A stretch of DNA of 50,934 nt from Acinetobacter lwoffii (GCF_024129435.1 NZ_JAMXXN010000020.1:1-50934), one strand, 5' to 3'. Shown: positions 1-10,291, numbered from the stretch's first letter. Notes: a model not told the origin generated them from the sequence alone. Translations and numbers: made by a program.

Positions 1-154
1 AAGAAATTTAAATCCTGTGCTTGACTCTTGTGGTTAAAAACAGGACATTTTAAATGGTTTTTCGCATAGACATTTTAATTGGTGAATAACAACTATTAAT
101 ATACTCATACAGGTCATTCACCATATACTTATAGCTGCTCAAGCAACTTAAACG

Positions 155-922
155 TTAAAGCACTTCAAATTCAATCCGACGATTTCTCTTACGACCCTCA
201 GCTGTTGCATTATCCGCTACAGGTTTACTTGAACCTGAACCTTCAGTACTCAGTAAATGCGCTGGAAGATTTTTTGCGATTAAATAAGCTTTTACTGCTT
301 CTGCACGTTGCTGACTCAACATGAGATTTTTATTAGTATCGCCTGAACTATCCGTATGTCCAATAATCCGTATCTTTTTTCCGCTAACTTTATTTAAGGC
401 ACTGACCATTTCATCCAGTATCTGTATACCTGAAGTTGCTAATATTGCACTGCCAGATTCAAATTCAATAATCCGGTTCTTTAAGGCAGCATCAATAATC
501 TTCTGTTCTGCCTGATTGACTGAAAGCTGTGCATTTAAACGGTAATTTTCGGGTGTTAAACCCTTAAATCTTTCTGTAGTATCATGAATTTCATAAGAAT
601 TTGATACTTTACCCGTTAGCTGAATATCAGAACCTTTAATTGTTAACATTCCGTGTTTAACCTTTTTAAGGTCTTCATTAATCACATCAGTGACTATATT
701 TGACCAATCCGTTGGTGCTACTACTTGACGAATCTGAATGCGATCTATCACATTTTCCTGACCATAAATTGAATACAATTTCGCCAAAATAGCTTGCTTA
801 CTACTGTTATTCGGTACATTACCTTCAGCAATTACAGGTTGTGCATGCACATTAAAACCAATTAAAAAACAGAATAAAATAATGATTTTATTTAACTTTA
901 AGTATTTATTTTTTATTTTCAT
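155..922 (-). CDS. tagN: T6SS-associated OmpA-family peptidoglycan-binding protein (TagN-like)
   Basis: This 255 aa exported protein probably anchors the secretion apparatus to peptidoglycan. A hydrophobic N-terminal segment ending in a VHA-Q type cleavage site (about residues 10-28) looks like a signal peptide. The C-terminal ~110 residues are an OmpA domain: an IIEFESGSA start, the GHTDSSG segment, and the LSQQRAEAV and RKRNRRIEF motifs that hold the Asp and Arg known to bind diaminopimelate in this family. The middle third resembles the unclassified N-terminal part of other T6SS OmpA proteins. It is the last gene of the leftward T6SS operon, 179 bp after tssM. In A. baumannii, from memory, tagF lies between these two genes; here it is absent. 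The family is certain, while the name tagN rests on position. Confidence 0.85.
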   Translation of the reverse strand: MKIKNKYLKLNKIIILFCFLIGFNVHAQPVIAEGNVPNNSSKQAILAKLYSIYGQENVIDRIQIRQVVAPTDWSNIVTDVINEDLKKVKHGMLTIKGSDIQLTGKVSNSYEIHDTTERFKGLTPENYRLNAQLSVNQAEQKIIDAALKNRIIEFESGSAILATSGIQILDEMVSALNKVSGKKIRIIGHTDSSGDTNKNLMLSQQRAEAVKAYLIAKNLPAHLLSTEGSGSSKPVADNATAEGRKRNRRIEFEVL

Positions 923-1101
923 TTTATGCTTCTATAAATGTTTATTTAATTAATTTAATGCTTTGAGTCAGGCTTATCTGACTCTCAGTTAAAGACTATT
1001 CTAATACCGCCAACCTTGAATTATTTTCTACACTAAAATTGGTTGTTTTTAATTCATATCAATTCACCCACGTGATCCATTTACAATATGATTGATGAGT
1101 A

Positions 1102-4100
1102 TCATGGCGCTAAAGTTCCTGTGTTTGCAGCAGTCGTCTTAGTTATCTGAGCTGTTTTTCCTGACATCGTCGTATTCTGTGCTGCGACCACTCTTACTGC
1201 TTTATTCGAAACAACCTGATCCACCAACTGTAAATTGCTATAACTTGGATTACTTCCGATAGAACTTGCATTATTTCCACTCACCAAACGAAAATTGGTC
1301 TTCACAAATAGTTCAGGATTCTCTTTACTGCGCCAGACCATCTCAAAAATATTGCCTTTTTGTGTACGCTGAGCACTATCAATCAAACGATTGATTCCAT
1401 ATTCCCCAGGCTCATCAAAAATGGTATGGGTCTTCCCTTCCAAATCAATCACCGTGATCCGTGCGCCTGGAATTGCGCCGGAATTTGGCCAGATAAAATT
1501 CACCCATTGTTGAATTCCGTTTTCAAATAGCATTCTTTGTCCATCAATATCAATGGTATAAGCCAATAAATGAGCCTGTTCCAGTGGGTAAAACTGGAAA
1601 TTAGATTGATTGGGTCTCACTGCCTGACGACTGGTATTATTTAACTCACCAGTTGCCATACCATTCACAGGCGCGACATAATTTTGAAAGTTTGCAACAA
1701 ACACAGGATTTAGATTAAGCCCTAAATCTTGCCAGGTTTTCGAGCTTAAGCTATAGCCACGACGGATCACTAAGGGATCAAGATGCTCTTTGACAAAACG
1801 GGAAATACTGCCATTTTCACCAAAAATCTGATTAATTTCTTGAGAGGTTGCCTGTAAGCTACCTTGACTGCTAAACGGATATTTTTGCGATAAATTTGCA
1901 TTAAATGGTTGATAGGCCTGTATTAGCCAGAGTTCGTTCATTTCAGCTTGTGCCGGAAGCATCAGACTTTCAAAGGAACGTGTGAGAGGAACACTAAACA
2001 ACTTTTTAATCAGCTGTTGATCCAGCTCATGGGTTCCTACCGACATTTTCTCATCCACAAACTTTTGAGTGATATTAAAGATAGAATTCTGTTCATCAAC
2101 GGTCTGCTTAAGGAGCATCATGCTCGCCGGACCAATATCTCCAGAACTTTTTAGATCATTAAAGCGACTCCGTATCTTGGCCAGAGATTGCATATACTCA
2201 TCCAGCAGCGACCGGTTCTGCAAATCATCTCGTGTACGTACAATCTGGTAGAAGATCTGAAAGTCTTTGGCAATCATCCCCTGAGAGAAAGTCGATGCAG
2301 AATTCTGTGCCAACTTGCCATCATGACGTTGCAATATCTTGCGTTTAAACCAGGCAATAAAACCTTTTTGTGGAACCGCCAACTCAGCTTGTACCATTGG
2401 ATTATCCCAGCTGGTTTCTTGCGCTACCCGTTGTATGACTTTACGAATCGGTGAGTTTTCTGGTTCGCCAAGAATATCTATCTGATATGTTTGCTGATTA
2501 AAGTCACCGGCCTTGGCATAATAAATGGCACCCAAGAATTTACGCCATTCGCTGATATATTCTTTTTTATACATTTCAGTCAGCTGGCGTCGAATTTGTT
2601 CAGGACTGCCACTAAAACTCAAATCATCAGACTGTGATGTATTAAGTACCCAATCTTTACTTTCAGTTGGGCTTTGCGCCGCGGTTTCTATGGCAGGTTG
2701 TACATATTCGTTCCAAGCTTGATAGCTATAAAAACCGGGTAAGGCATAACTTCCCAACATGGTTGTCTGAGCATTCTCCCCGACCATCTGTTTGATCGTT
2801 AATGCAGGAAAACGTACCAAAGCCCGCATTTTAATTTTGTTATATACACGATCTCGTGCAGACACTCCGGTCATCATCGCGGTTAAAACCTGGCGAGTCT
2901 GTTCAACCAGAACAGTATCGGAATCCAGCTGGGGAAATGAACTCGAATCTGTCAGTGTCATGGCATAGCTAAGTAACTGCTCGGCCTTTTGCAGCATTTC
3001 AGCACGTGGCAGCTGACCACGATGCTGATCTAACCAAGTCCGCCAAAAACGTGTCAACTGATCGCTGAGATGACTGGAATCTATAGATTTACGGTTACTC
3101 AACATCAGATATGTTTTAAGTGCATTATAAGCATCTTGCGGATTTTGGTCAGATGGTTCTAATGCGAGTTGCTGAACTTGTGCAGTCGGATTAATTTGCA
3201 CATGAATATGATTTTCTTTAAGAACTGCTGCATTGCTTTTTACCCGTTGTAGATATTCTGCAATATTTTGCTGGCTGGGCTGCAATACTAATTGCTCAAT
3301 TCCTTTAAGATATTCAGCTTGCAGTTTCTCCCTGATCTGTTGTCCTTGATATAGACCAAAACTGTATTTTAATGGACGCTTCTGATCAAATTGATCTAAC
3401 TGTTGTAGATGAGCTTGCAAAATTAATAATGCATCGATTTGCGTGGCCAGCTCAGTTCCTGACGGTTTCTGTATCTGTACGACCTTATTTAAGTCCGCCT
3501 GAACTTCGGCCAGTAATTGCTGATTATTTCGATAAGACCACACCCATAGACTCAACACCATCGACACAGTAAGTAAAGCACCGGTAAAAGCCATAAAGCG
3601 TCGGCGTTTTCGTGCCGGATTAATATGCTGCTTCACCAGATTTTTATCTTTAAGGATCACTTCAGAAAATAAACCTTTCAGAAAATAACCATGATTCTGT
3701 GATACAGACTCTTTAGACAGGCCAAGATCATGATTATCGCTACGGATCAGATGAAAGTCCTCAGCAATCTGTTCTGTCATTGGACTTTCAATGGAGCCTT
3801 CCTGTAAGGCGCTGGTAAAATAAAATCCACGAAAAACCGGTTTAAACTGATAAGGATTGTCTTGGAATAAAGTGAAGATAAAGGTTCTTAATACCGGTTT
3901 GAGACTCTTAAATTCCAATGGAAAGGTCATTACACTGGGTGAAATATGCTGTGAATGCCGACGGGTTAAATGGGTCATACTTACATTTTTCAGGCCCTCA
4001 TATAAAATGCCATAATGCTTTTCAAATAGCTGAACAGCATTTTCACTCGAGTTTGGTTGATAAGCCAAAGTTGCACCCCAAACCTGATCCAATTCTTGTC

Positions 4101-4935
4101 CATGATAACAATCAAAAAATTCCGTGAAGCCGGCAATCAGATCCATCTTGGAAAATACTAAATAAACTGGCGCAAAAACTTCTAGACGTTCAGTCAGGTC
4201 TTGAATACGGGCACGCAGGTTCTTGGCCAGTTGTAGAGATTTCTCCGGGCTTTGATTGACCAACTCAGCGATACTTACAATCACAATAAGACCATTTACG
4301 GGCGCTTTAGAACGATTTTTCTTGAGAATATTCAAAAAGCCTAACCATTCAGAATGTTCCTCCGGATAGACTGAATAGCGTCCGGCTGTATCCAGTAAAA
4401 TGCCCTGAGTTGAAAAGAACCAGTCACAGTTTTGTGTTCCGCTGAGTCCAGCAGAGACCATTTTCTGATGAGTTTCTTCAAAAGGAAAGTGCAAACCAGA
4501 ATGGTAAATCGCCGAGCTTTTCCCAGCCGCTGGGTTACCGATGACCATATACCAAGGAAGTTCATATAGTGCCGCATGACCTTTACGATCGCCTAACTTC
4601 GACTTACGAATCAGCTGAATAGATTGTTTGACTTGCTGACTGATCAGCTGAAGTTCTTCTTTATTATTGTATTTGCTTTCAGCTGTAGAACTTTGAGATA
4701 AGACGGTTGCGATTTTTTTGCCCTTTTTAGCATGCCCATAACGTCGGATAAGTGCATAAATCCCCCAGCCCATTAATATGGCGATATAGACAGTCAGCAA
4801 TATCCAGAAAATGCGATCAGAAACCGTATTTTTTATAGAAAGAATGACCACTAAAAAGGATAAGGCCATCATTGTTTTAGGGTTGCTAATGTACTGCCAG
4901 ACATACCCCAGGACTGTATAAAATAATGTATTCAC
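1102..4935 (-). CDS. tssM: T6SS inner-membrane protein TssM (IcmF family)
   Basis: TssM is the large inner-membrane subunit of the T6SS trans-envelope complex, which partners TssL. The 1277 aa length is usual for the family. Two transmembrane helices lie at about residues 21-35 and 41-63 and a third at about 449-469, after an Arg/Lys-rich stretch; the long C-terminal half would then be periplasmic. A Walker A motif GNPAAGKSS is seen at 133-141, so this is a nucleotide-binding type of TssM. The C-terminal domain contains NFQFYPLEQAHLLAYTIDIDG-like and WPNSGAIPG segments typical of the TssM C-terminal region. No TssJ lipoprotein gene is nearby, matching what is known for Acinetobacter T6SS, where AsaA is thought to help stabilise TssM. 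It sits 34 bp downstream of the unknown 479 aa gene. Confidence 0.95.
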   Translation of the reverse strand: MNTLFYTVLGYVWQYISNPKTMMALSFLVVILSIKNTVSDRIFWILLTVYIAILMGWGIYALIRRYGHAKKGKKIATVLSQSSTAESKYNNKEELQLISQQVKQSIQLIRKSKLGDRKGHAALYELPWYMVIGNPAAGKSSAIYHSGLHFPFEETHQKMVSAGLSGTQNCDWFFSTQGILLDTAGRYSVYPEEHSEWLGFLNILKKNRSKAPVNGLIVIVSIAELVNQSPEKSLQLAKNLRARIQDLTERLEVFAPVYLVFSKMDLIAGFTEFFDCYHGQELDQVWGATLAYQPNSSENAVQLFEKHYGILYEGLKNVSMTHLTRRHSQHISPSVMTFPLEFKSLKPVLRTFIFTLFQDNPYQFKPVFRGFYFTSALQEGSIESPMTEQIAEDFHLIRSDNHDLGLSKESVSQNHGYFLKGLFSEVILKDKNLVKQHINPARKRRRFMAFTGALLTVSMVLSLWVWSYRNNQQLLAEVQADLNKVVQIQKPSGTELATQIDALLILQAHLQQLDQFDQKRPLKYSFGLYQGQQIREKLQAEYLKGIEQLVLQPSQQNIAEYLQRVKSNAAVLKENHIHVQINPTAQVQQLALEPSDQNPQDAYNALKTYLMLSNRKSIDSSHLSDQLTRFWRTWLDQHRGQLPRAEMLQKAEQLLSYAMTLTDSSSFPQLDSDTVLVEQTRQVLTAMMTGVSARDRVYNKIKMRALVRFPALTIKQMVGENAQTTMLGSYALPGFYSYQAWNEYVQPAIETAAQSPTESKDWVLNTSQSDDLSFSGSPEQIRRQLTEMYKKEYISEWRKFLGAIYYAKAGDFNQQTYQIDILGEPENSPIRKVIQRVAQETSWDNPMVQAELAVPQKGFIAWFKRKILQRHDGKLAQNSASTFSQGMIAKDFQIFYQIVRTRDDLQNRSLLDEYMQSLAKIRSRFNDLKSSGDIGPASMMLLKQTVDEQNSIFNITQKFVDEKMSVGTHELDQQLIKKLFSVPLTRSFESLMLPAQAEMNELWLIQAYQPFNANLSQKYPFSSQGSLQATSQEINQIFGENGSISRFVKEHLDPLVIRRGYSLSSKTWQDLGLNLNPVFVANFQNYVAPVNGMATGELNNTSRQAVRPNQSNFQFYPLEQAHLLAYTIDIDGQRMLFENGIQQWVNFIWPNSGAIPGARITVIDLEGKTHTIFDEPGEYGINRLIDSAQRTQKGNIFEMVWRSKENPELFVKTNFRLVSGNNASSIGSNPSYSNLQLVDQVVSNKAVRVVAAQNTTMSGKTAQITKTTAANTGTLAP

Positions 4936-4969
4936 TTTTATCTCTTTTTTCTTTAATTTTTATAAATAG

Positions 4970-6409
4970 TTAGGCTACTAATGAGATTTCATTCAGTTGA
5001 TCACTTTCTTTATTTTTAAAATATAAATAGCTTGATTCTTGTTGTGTGCTATAGCCTATTGTAATGACATTGTCAGATAGATGTGATGACATCATTGCTG
5101 CAAAAACTACTGCCAAATGTTGAGTATGCCCCACATAGCTTTGAGGATAAATGGTAGGTTCTGGCTCAAAATCAATATTTGTAAATTTTTCTTGTATTTT
5201 TTTCATTATTTTAGGTTGGGTAGTGTCGTCTAATAACACTAAAAAAGGATGTGCCTGTTCCAGCTGATAGGACAGATCAACCTGATTCTGACCCAAGTAC
5301 GCATATAGGTCAGTGACGTACTTGCTGAGAGTCAATATTCGTGAAGGCATCATCCCCTCAACCTCTAAGTCATGTGCGGATAAACACCAGCTGGCAGTAT
5401 ATTCTGCAGCAATATACTCTTCATTTTGCCAAAATTGCTGATCCAGACAATCCTGATCAATTTCAGAATCCGCCATAATGATCAAGCTGATCTCATGTGA
5501 TTGACCTGAAATTTCCTGTAATAGCTCCAGCAAAGCTGAATAAGCATGATCAGCAGATAGGAGATAAAACTTGGTATGAATTTGGACAGGCAGCAATGCG
5601 TATTGTCGTTGAATTTGACTTATAAGCTGCTCTTGATAGAGATTACTCCACTCCCCAGTCATATGATCCGCCAATAAAATATGCAGATTCAACCTATTTA
5701 ATCGGCTTACTGCTATTAGATTAGAGGCAATATTTCCTTCATCTTCACAGTAGTTCTCCTGTATCCATCCCGGATGCATTCGATATTCATAAGCCAGTTC
5801 GTGATCATAAAATAGTGCTGAACGTTTTAACTTTTCTGAAATTAAGCTCAGACTTTCTTCATGCTGTTCGAGTTGTTGTTGAATCAACTGTTGAATTCGT
5901 TGTTCCTGTAATGTTGGAAGCATTTCTTCGCTAGTCCCGTTTTCTTCAAGTAAGCGGTCCACAGAATGAATGCGATATGTCAATATAGGTAGACCAAAAC
6001 GATTTAGCAGTTCTGAGTCCAGCTCAGGACTCTTGAACTGCTTCATGTGCTGCAAGATCTCTGCATTTTCGCCAAAACTGTGCCAAGCGGCAGCTGAAAA
6101 AATATTGAGCGTGTAATCCTCAATCGCTTGATCCAATTCTTCTTTATTTTCTAATTCTTGCTGTTGTGCTTGAAGAGATTTATGAGCCCTATCCTTTTGT
6201 TCTTGCTGTCTTTGTTTATAGGATTTTACAGCTTTATAAATAAAATAAGGTGTTAATAACAACAAGCAAATTAACAAAGGTAAAATGCCAAAATATAATA
6301 GGAAATCAATATTTGATGGATCGTATTGAGTATCTCGCCAGTAATAAATGACAAGAACATTGTTTAAAACGGATAAAACTATAAAAGTCTGAATAATACG
6401 CTTAATCAT
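4970..6409 (-). CDS. T6SS-linked membrane protein of unknown function
   Basis: I do not recognise a named family for this 479 aa protein. Two hydrophobic segments lie near the N terminus (about residues 4-24 and 35-60), followed by a charged, Gln/Glu-rich probable coiled coil at about 65-100. The remainder is a soluble region with many Leu/Gln/Glu repeats. A hairpin topology would place the large C-terminal part in the cytoplasm. It overlaps tssG by 4 bp (ATGA) and is followed by tssM after 34 bp, so it is certainly co-translated with T6SS core genes. Clusters of A. baumannii carry an accessory gene (asa series) in the same slot between tssG and tssM; this is probably that gene, but I cannot confirm which asa name applies. 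A role in membrane complex or baseplate docking is inference from position only. Confidence 0.9.
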   Translation of the reverse strand: MIKRIIQTFIVLSVLNNVLVIYYWRDTQYDPSNIDFLLYFGILPLLICLLLLTPYFIYKAVKSYKQRQQEQKDRAHKSLQAQQQELENKEELDQAIEDYTLNIFSAAAWHSFGENAEILQHMKQFKSPELDSELLNRFGLPILTYRIHSVDRLLEENGTSEEMLPTLQEQRIQQLIQQQLEQHEESLSLISEKLKRSALFYDHELAYEYRMHPGWIQENYCEDEGNIASNLIAVSRLNRLNLHILLADHMTGEWSNLYQEQLISQIQRQYALLPVQIHTKFYLLSADHAYSALLELLQEISGQSHEISLIIMADSEIDQDCLDQQFWQNEEYIAAEYTASWCLSAHDLEVEGMMPSRILTLSKYVTDLYAYLGQNQVDLSYQLEQAHPFLVLLDDTTQPKIMKKIQEKFTNIDFEPEPTIYPQSYVGHTQHLAVVFAAMMSSHLSDNVITIGYSTQQESSYLYFKNKESDQLNEISLVA

Positions 6410-7401
6410 GACATTTTTCCTATCAGGCTATAGCAGGTTTCCGCATTGTGGATTGCCGGATTCAGCATTAATAAAGCTCCTCTGGCTAGCCTCATCGAAT
6501 GTACTTCTCCAAGTTGGGCTGGGCATAATTCATCTTTGTCTAGAATCAACCGAAGATCCACTAACATGGTCGGGCTACACCAGGTTTGAAGTAACTGTTT
6601 CAATTTGGCGCTATGTATTCCTTCAGATAAAAAATTTATATAGTCTTCACGTTTTAATGGACCAATGACGATTTCAATTTTTTCATCAATTTGCTGAATG
6701 GTCTCTCCACAGAAGCTGTTGATTCCCAGTAAAACTGGTTGCAAAGCTCCCAAACCGCTTTTTTGCTGATCATCCAGTTGAAAGCTTTCCGGAATAAACT
6801 CATTAATCTTAAATTGATATTTAAAAATACAAGACAATATGCTGCTTAACGCATAATGGGTATTATTTTGCCCCTGCATCAAGCCTGAAAACTCAGCAAA
6901 ATAGTCATCTATAGGTTGCTGTTCATGTTGTTGACCGCTATAGCCACTCAAAGCATGAAGCATGTTTAGATAATGATTTTCATGCTCAATTTCATAACGC
7001 AGTGGTAAATGATAATTCAGACAGGCATCGACATATTGTGCAGACAATTTATGATTAAACAGTCCGAGAAAGTGTAAGCTTTCTTCTCGGTGTGCCCCGG
7101 TACTCTGTTTAATTTTATGTGTATAGATATAAGGTAATACGCCCTGTACGCCAGTCAACCCCACGATTAAATTGGTCATCTGAACTTTACGATCTTGACA
7201 TTGCAATGATTCAATTTCAGAAGTTGGAAAATTAAGATTGAGTGAACTAATAAATTCAAATGATTTACTCCATTCTTGATGTCTGTTCCGTGCAGGTGCA
7301 TGTCTTAATAATCGCGTGGCTTGAATAAATTCAAAGCTGGTCGGCTGCTGAAAGAGCCGATCAACTACAGAAGCCTTTTGCCACCAACATTCTGTATGCA
7401 T
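6406..7401 (-). CDS. tssG: T6SS baseplate protein TssG
   Basis: TssG is a wedge subunit of the T6SS baseplate and assembles with TssE, TssF and TssK. The 331 aa size fits. The N-terminal segment with FEFIQATRLLRH and the following SLNLNFPTSEI stretch match the TssG opening (xFxQxxRLL...L.FP.SEI). The VGLTGVQGVLPYIYT segment corresponds to the conserved GLxGxxGPLPxxYT motif. The start at 7401 lies inside the end of tssF, a 37 bp overlap that implies translational coupling. The end overlaps the next gene by 4 bp. Confidence 0.93.
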   Translation of the reverse strand: MHTECWWQKASVVDRLFQQPTSFEFIQATRLLRHAPARNRHQEWSKSFEFISSLNLNFPTSEIESLQCQDRKVQMTNLIVGLTGVQGVLPYIYTHKIKQSTGAHREESLHFLGLFNHKLSAQYVDACLNYHLPLRYEIEHENHYLNMLHALSGYSGQQHEQQPIDDYFAEFSGLMQGQNNTHYALSSILSCIFKYQFKINEFIPESFQLDDQQKSGLGALQPVLLGINSFCGETIQQIDEKIEIVIGPLKREDYINFLSEGIHSAKLKQLLQTWCSPTMLVDLRLILDKDELCPAQLGEVHSMRLARGALLMLNPAIHNAETCYSLIGKMS

Positions 7402-9173
7402 TGGTATAACTCCTGTTTTGACTTTGAATCTATGACGTGCATATCCACATAACTATTCATTTGAACTTTCAAATTAAAAATATGATTTAAAAGTTGCACA
7501 AAGATATACAGACTGGCTCCTCTAAAGACTTCTGGATCGATCTGGATTTCAACTTTGACACCCCGTACAAAAAGTGGAAATGGTTTATGCTCACGCAACT
7601 TCTGGCTCAGAGAAAACTGGATCGATTGAATTGAATTAATAATTAGCCGGTTGTCTTTGGATTGCGGCAAGTTATACAGTTCAAGTAATTCCTTAATGTG
7701 ACTGACTGCATTTGCTTTCATTAAAGAAAGATTATTCAATGATAAATGCGAGATAATTCGCCACTGTTCTTGCTGCTTTTGATCAAAACAATAAGGTAAA
7801 TTGGGTCTTTTTAATAATATGGCTTTACGTGCCAAACTATTGTCATTGAGAGATAAGTTATTCTGATCTTTGTTATAACTTTCATAAGGTAAATCCCGAT
7901 TGCTGCATAACAACTGCATACTGATAAAGTCTGATGAAATTTTTTGTGGTTCTAAAGATTTGGAAATAATCGAATATTTCAGTTCTGTATGCTCGGTATT
8001 ACTTTGCTCGGGCAACAGGTGATAATAAAATTGAGCATCAGCCTGATGATAATGACTCATGGCAAAAAAAGGTAATACGGGATAAGTTTTTTGACTGTTC
8101 TCGCGTTTCTCTCTCAATAACTTCATTTCGGTGATCGCATATACCTGAAAATATTCAGGATGATGTACATCACTTATTAATGAATATTCCAGGCGCAGAT
8201 GATCAATTTTTTGTGGCTCAGCCTGTTTAGGGAATAAATTTATAACTGGTGTCGCAAATAATTTGAAATTAGCGCTATTTAATTCTGAATAATTTCTGAT
8301 CATAGCTTGATCATTCAGATTTATTTTAAAATGAATGTGTAGCTCAAATTCTGCGGTTTCTATATTTAATTCTCTTAAAAAACTCAGATTGAGGTTAAGA
8401 AAATTAAATTTTTCTGGAAAGCAAAAATACTCGATTAATAAACGATAGGCATGATGAGTATGTTGATCAACTGGGAGCGCACTTTCCGCTTCAGTAAATC
8501 CCATTAGTTCAAATGGATTTTGAATATCAATCTCTTGATTCTGTACTATTACAGAAAAACCAGTCTCTGGCTTAAAAATACAATCTAGTACTTGCAATGG
8601 AAAGCTGGAAATTGCATCCAGATAAATAGGTAATTTTTGTTGTTCCAACAGTCGCTGCTGCTGGTTAAAAATTTCAAAACCAAAGCTCAAGGTTGCATTT
8701 CGATTTAAATGAACATGAGTCGAAGCATGCGTTTTAAAATTAACAGATTTTAAGGCGATTGGTAATAAATTAACCTGGTTTGTCGTACGATACTCACACT
8801 GTACCCCACGGATACTTTTTGATTTTAATACAGTTTGCTTGGGAATCTGCTGGCTACTTTTAAGCTGTCGGATTTTAATGGCATCGTCAAAACTGACCAC
8901 TGAACATGCTGGAAAAGGTTTAAGGTACTGTGGAAACATCACCTCAAAAATAGCACGTGTAAATACTTCATAACTATCGTGCAGTTTCTTATCGATCCGG
9001 GCAGAAATCAGGGAAAATGCCTGAATCAGTCTTTCGATATGCGGATCATCAATCTGCTCTTGATTCAACGAAAGGCGTTGGGCAATTTTTGGGTATTTAT
9101 TGGCAAACTCTCGTGATTGTTGCCCAAATTCCTGTAATTGCTTTTCGTAATAAGGTAATAATTCTTCGATCAC
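7365..9173 (-). CDS. tssF: T6SS baseplate protein TssF
   Basis: TssF is the largest baseplate wedge protein and forms a complex with TssG. The 602 aa product begins MIEELLPYYEKQLQEFGQ and continues with FANKYPKIAQRL and DPHIERLIQAFSLISARI, which is the classic TssF start (LLPYYxxEL...FA..YPKIA.RL...DPHVERLI.AFAfL.ARI). The EVMFPQYLKPFPACSVV segment is also conserved. The C terminus carries the FVRGVKVEIQIDPEVFRGASLYIF stretch found in the family (quoted in part). It overlaps tssE by 4 bp and tssG by 37 bp. Confidence 0.95.
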   Translation of the reverse strand: MIEELLPYYEKQLQEFGQQSREFANKYPKIAQRLSLNQEQIDDPHIERLIQAFSLISARIDKKLHDSYEVFTRAIFEVMFPQYLKPFPACSVVSFDDAIKIRQLKSSQQIPKQTVLKSKSIRGVQCEYRTTNQVNLLPIALKSVNFKTHASTHVHLNRNATLSFGFEIFNQQQRLLEQQKLPIYLDAISSFPLQVLDCIFKPETGFSVIVQNQEIDIQNPFELMGFTEAESALPVDQHTHHAYRLLIEYFCFPEKFNFLNLNLSFLRELNIETAEFELHIHFKINLNDQAMIRNYSELNSANFKLFATPVINLFPKQAEPQKIDHLRLEYSLISDVHHPEYFQVYAITEMKLLREKRENSQKTYPVLPFFAMSHYHQADAQFYYHLLPEQSNTEHTELKYSIISKSLEPQKISSDFISMQLLCSNRDLPYESYNKDQNNLSLNDNSLARKAILLKRPNLPYCFDQKQQEQWRIISHLSLNNLSLMKANAVSHIKELLELYNLPQSKDNRLIINSIQSIQFSLSQKLREHKPFPLFVRGVKVEIQIDPEVFRGASLYIFVQLLNHIFNLKVQMNSYVDMHVIDSKSKQELYQCIQNVGGKRLL

Positions 9174-9661
9174 AGCACACCTGCTGATGTTTTAGACAAA
9201 ATTACGTATTGTTGCGTAGTAGGCTTGAGGAATGCGTCAAAAATTACCGGTTCATATAGGGGATAAATATTTAAGAATGCATGAATACTGAGACACAGAC
9301 TTCCCCTGTTATGCTCATCCATCAGCATCTCGACTTTAACCTGCTTTAAACGAGGTTCGTGCGCGTGAATAGACTGTTCAATCGAGCGGCAGATTTTATC
9401 CCGTTCCATTGGATTCGCTGTTGAGAGCCCCACAAAATCAATGATGCCAAATTGAAGAATTGAACGTTTGACCTGATCATAACCATTAACCATCGCATCC
9501 AGATTAACCATACGGCTATTTAATAAATCTTCCAGATCGGCAGCCACTGACTCTCTCAAAGCCTGTAAAGAAAGGCCTTGAGAACATTGAATATCCTGAG
9601 ACAATAGACGGTCAAATAATGTTGTTCTAAATCCGTAAGGATAAAGCTGATCCAAATTCAT
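9170..9661 (-). CDS. tssE: T6SS baseplate protein TssE (gp25-like)
   Basis: TssE is the small gp25/gpW-like baseplate protein that nucleates sheath polymerisation. The 163 aa length is normal. The segment VAADLEDLLNSRM at about residues 39-51 corresponds to the conserved RDLxxLLNTR motif of TssE, followed by SILQFGIIDFVGLS, matching the (S)xxxYGLPDxxxL region. A further family feature is the IEQSIHAHEPRLKQVKVEM stretch (IxxFEPRL). It lies 75 bp downstream of hcp and its stop overlaps the tssF start by 4 bp. Confidence 0.93.
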   Translation of the reverse strand: MNLDQLYPYGFRTTLFDRLLSQDIQCSQGLSLQALRESVAADLEDLLNSRMVNLDAMVNGYDQVKRSILQFGIIDFVGLSTANPMERDKICRSIEQSIHAHEPRLKQVKVEMLMDEHNRGSLCLSIHAFLNIYPLYEPVIFDAFLKPTTQQYVILSKTSAGVL

Positions 9662-9736
9662 ATTGTTATAGTCTAATTTTATTTATTTTTATAAATATCA
9701 GAGAGGCTGATCAAGACCAACCTCTAAAAGATCAAA

Positions 9737-10240
9737 TTACGCTGCATAAGAAGCAGTATTATTTGATAATGACCATTTCTTGGTCACGGCACCCTTTTGT
9801 GTACCATTAATATCTTGCTGATTATACGTCCACTCAACTGCTGCATATTTCAAACCAAAAGCTTCTGTTGGAACGCCTTCTTGATTTACGGTTGGAGTGA
9901 CCTGAGAAACCAGCACATGTTTTAATTTAATTTGCAGGTATTTAACGCGTTTATCACCATTAGCACGATAAAAATCGATTTGTACTTCATCGAAGGTATA
10001 ACCTGCTGAACATGCTTCCCAAAGTTTTGGGCTGGTTGCATCCAGATCTTTCATAAAAATCATGTCGGAATGTTCAACCCGTTCTGCAGTATGGCCGCCT
10101 ACACTAGAAGATGTTGCAGATTTTGGCTGACGAATGTTGTGCGACCAAGAATTTGCTTCTAGCCAGCTTTTATGTTCCGAATCACGAGATTCACCATCAA
10201 CTTTATATTTGCCGCGAAACTGGATGTAAATGTCTTTCAT
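9737..10240 (-). CDS. hcp: T6SS tube protein Hcp (TssD)
   Basis: Hcp hexamers stack to form the inner tube that is expelled on firing. The 167 aa protein starts MKDIYIQFRGKYKVDGES and has the HSDMIFMKDLDATSPKLWEAC segment and C-terminal WSLSNNTASY strand characteristic of Acinetobacter Hcp. A good ribosome binding site (AGGAAA) lies upstream of the ATG. The gaps on both sides (51 bp to tssC, 75 bp to tssE) are longer than elsewhere in the operon, as is common for highly expressed hcp. No C-terminal extension is present, so this is a structural Hcp rather than an evolved effector Hcp. Confidence 0.96.
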   Translation of the reverse strand: MKDIYIQFRGKYKVDGESRDSEHKSWLEANSWSHNIRQPKSATSSSVGGHTAERVEHSDMIFMKDLDATSPKLWEACSAGYTFDEVQIDFYRANGDKRVKYLQIKLKHVLVSQVTPTVNQEGVPTEAFGLKYAAVEWTYNQQDINGTQKGAVTKKWSLSNNTASYAA

Positions 10241-10291
10241 TTTAATAATTTTCCTGTTGTTATAAATATTATTATAATTTTAGCAGCGGTC

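Noticed and set aside
1..154. Weak inverted repeat around TCCTGT/ACAGGA near the left edge
   Set aside because: The loop is over 20 nt and there is no clear T run, so it was not called a terminator.
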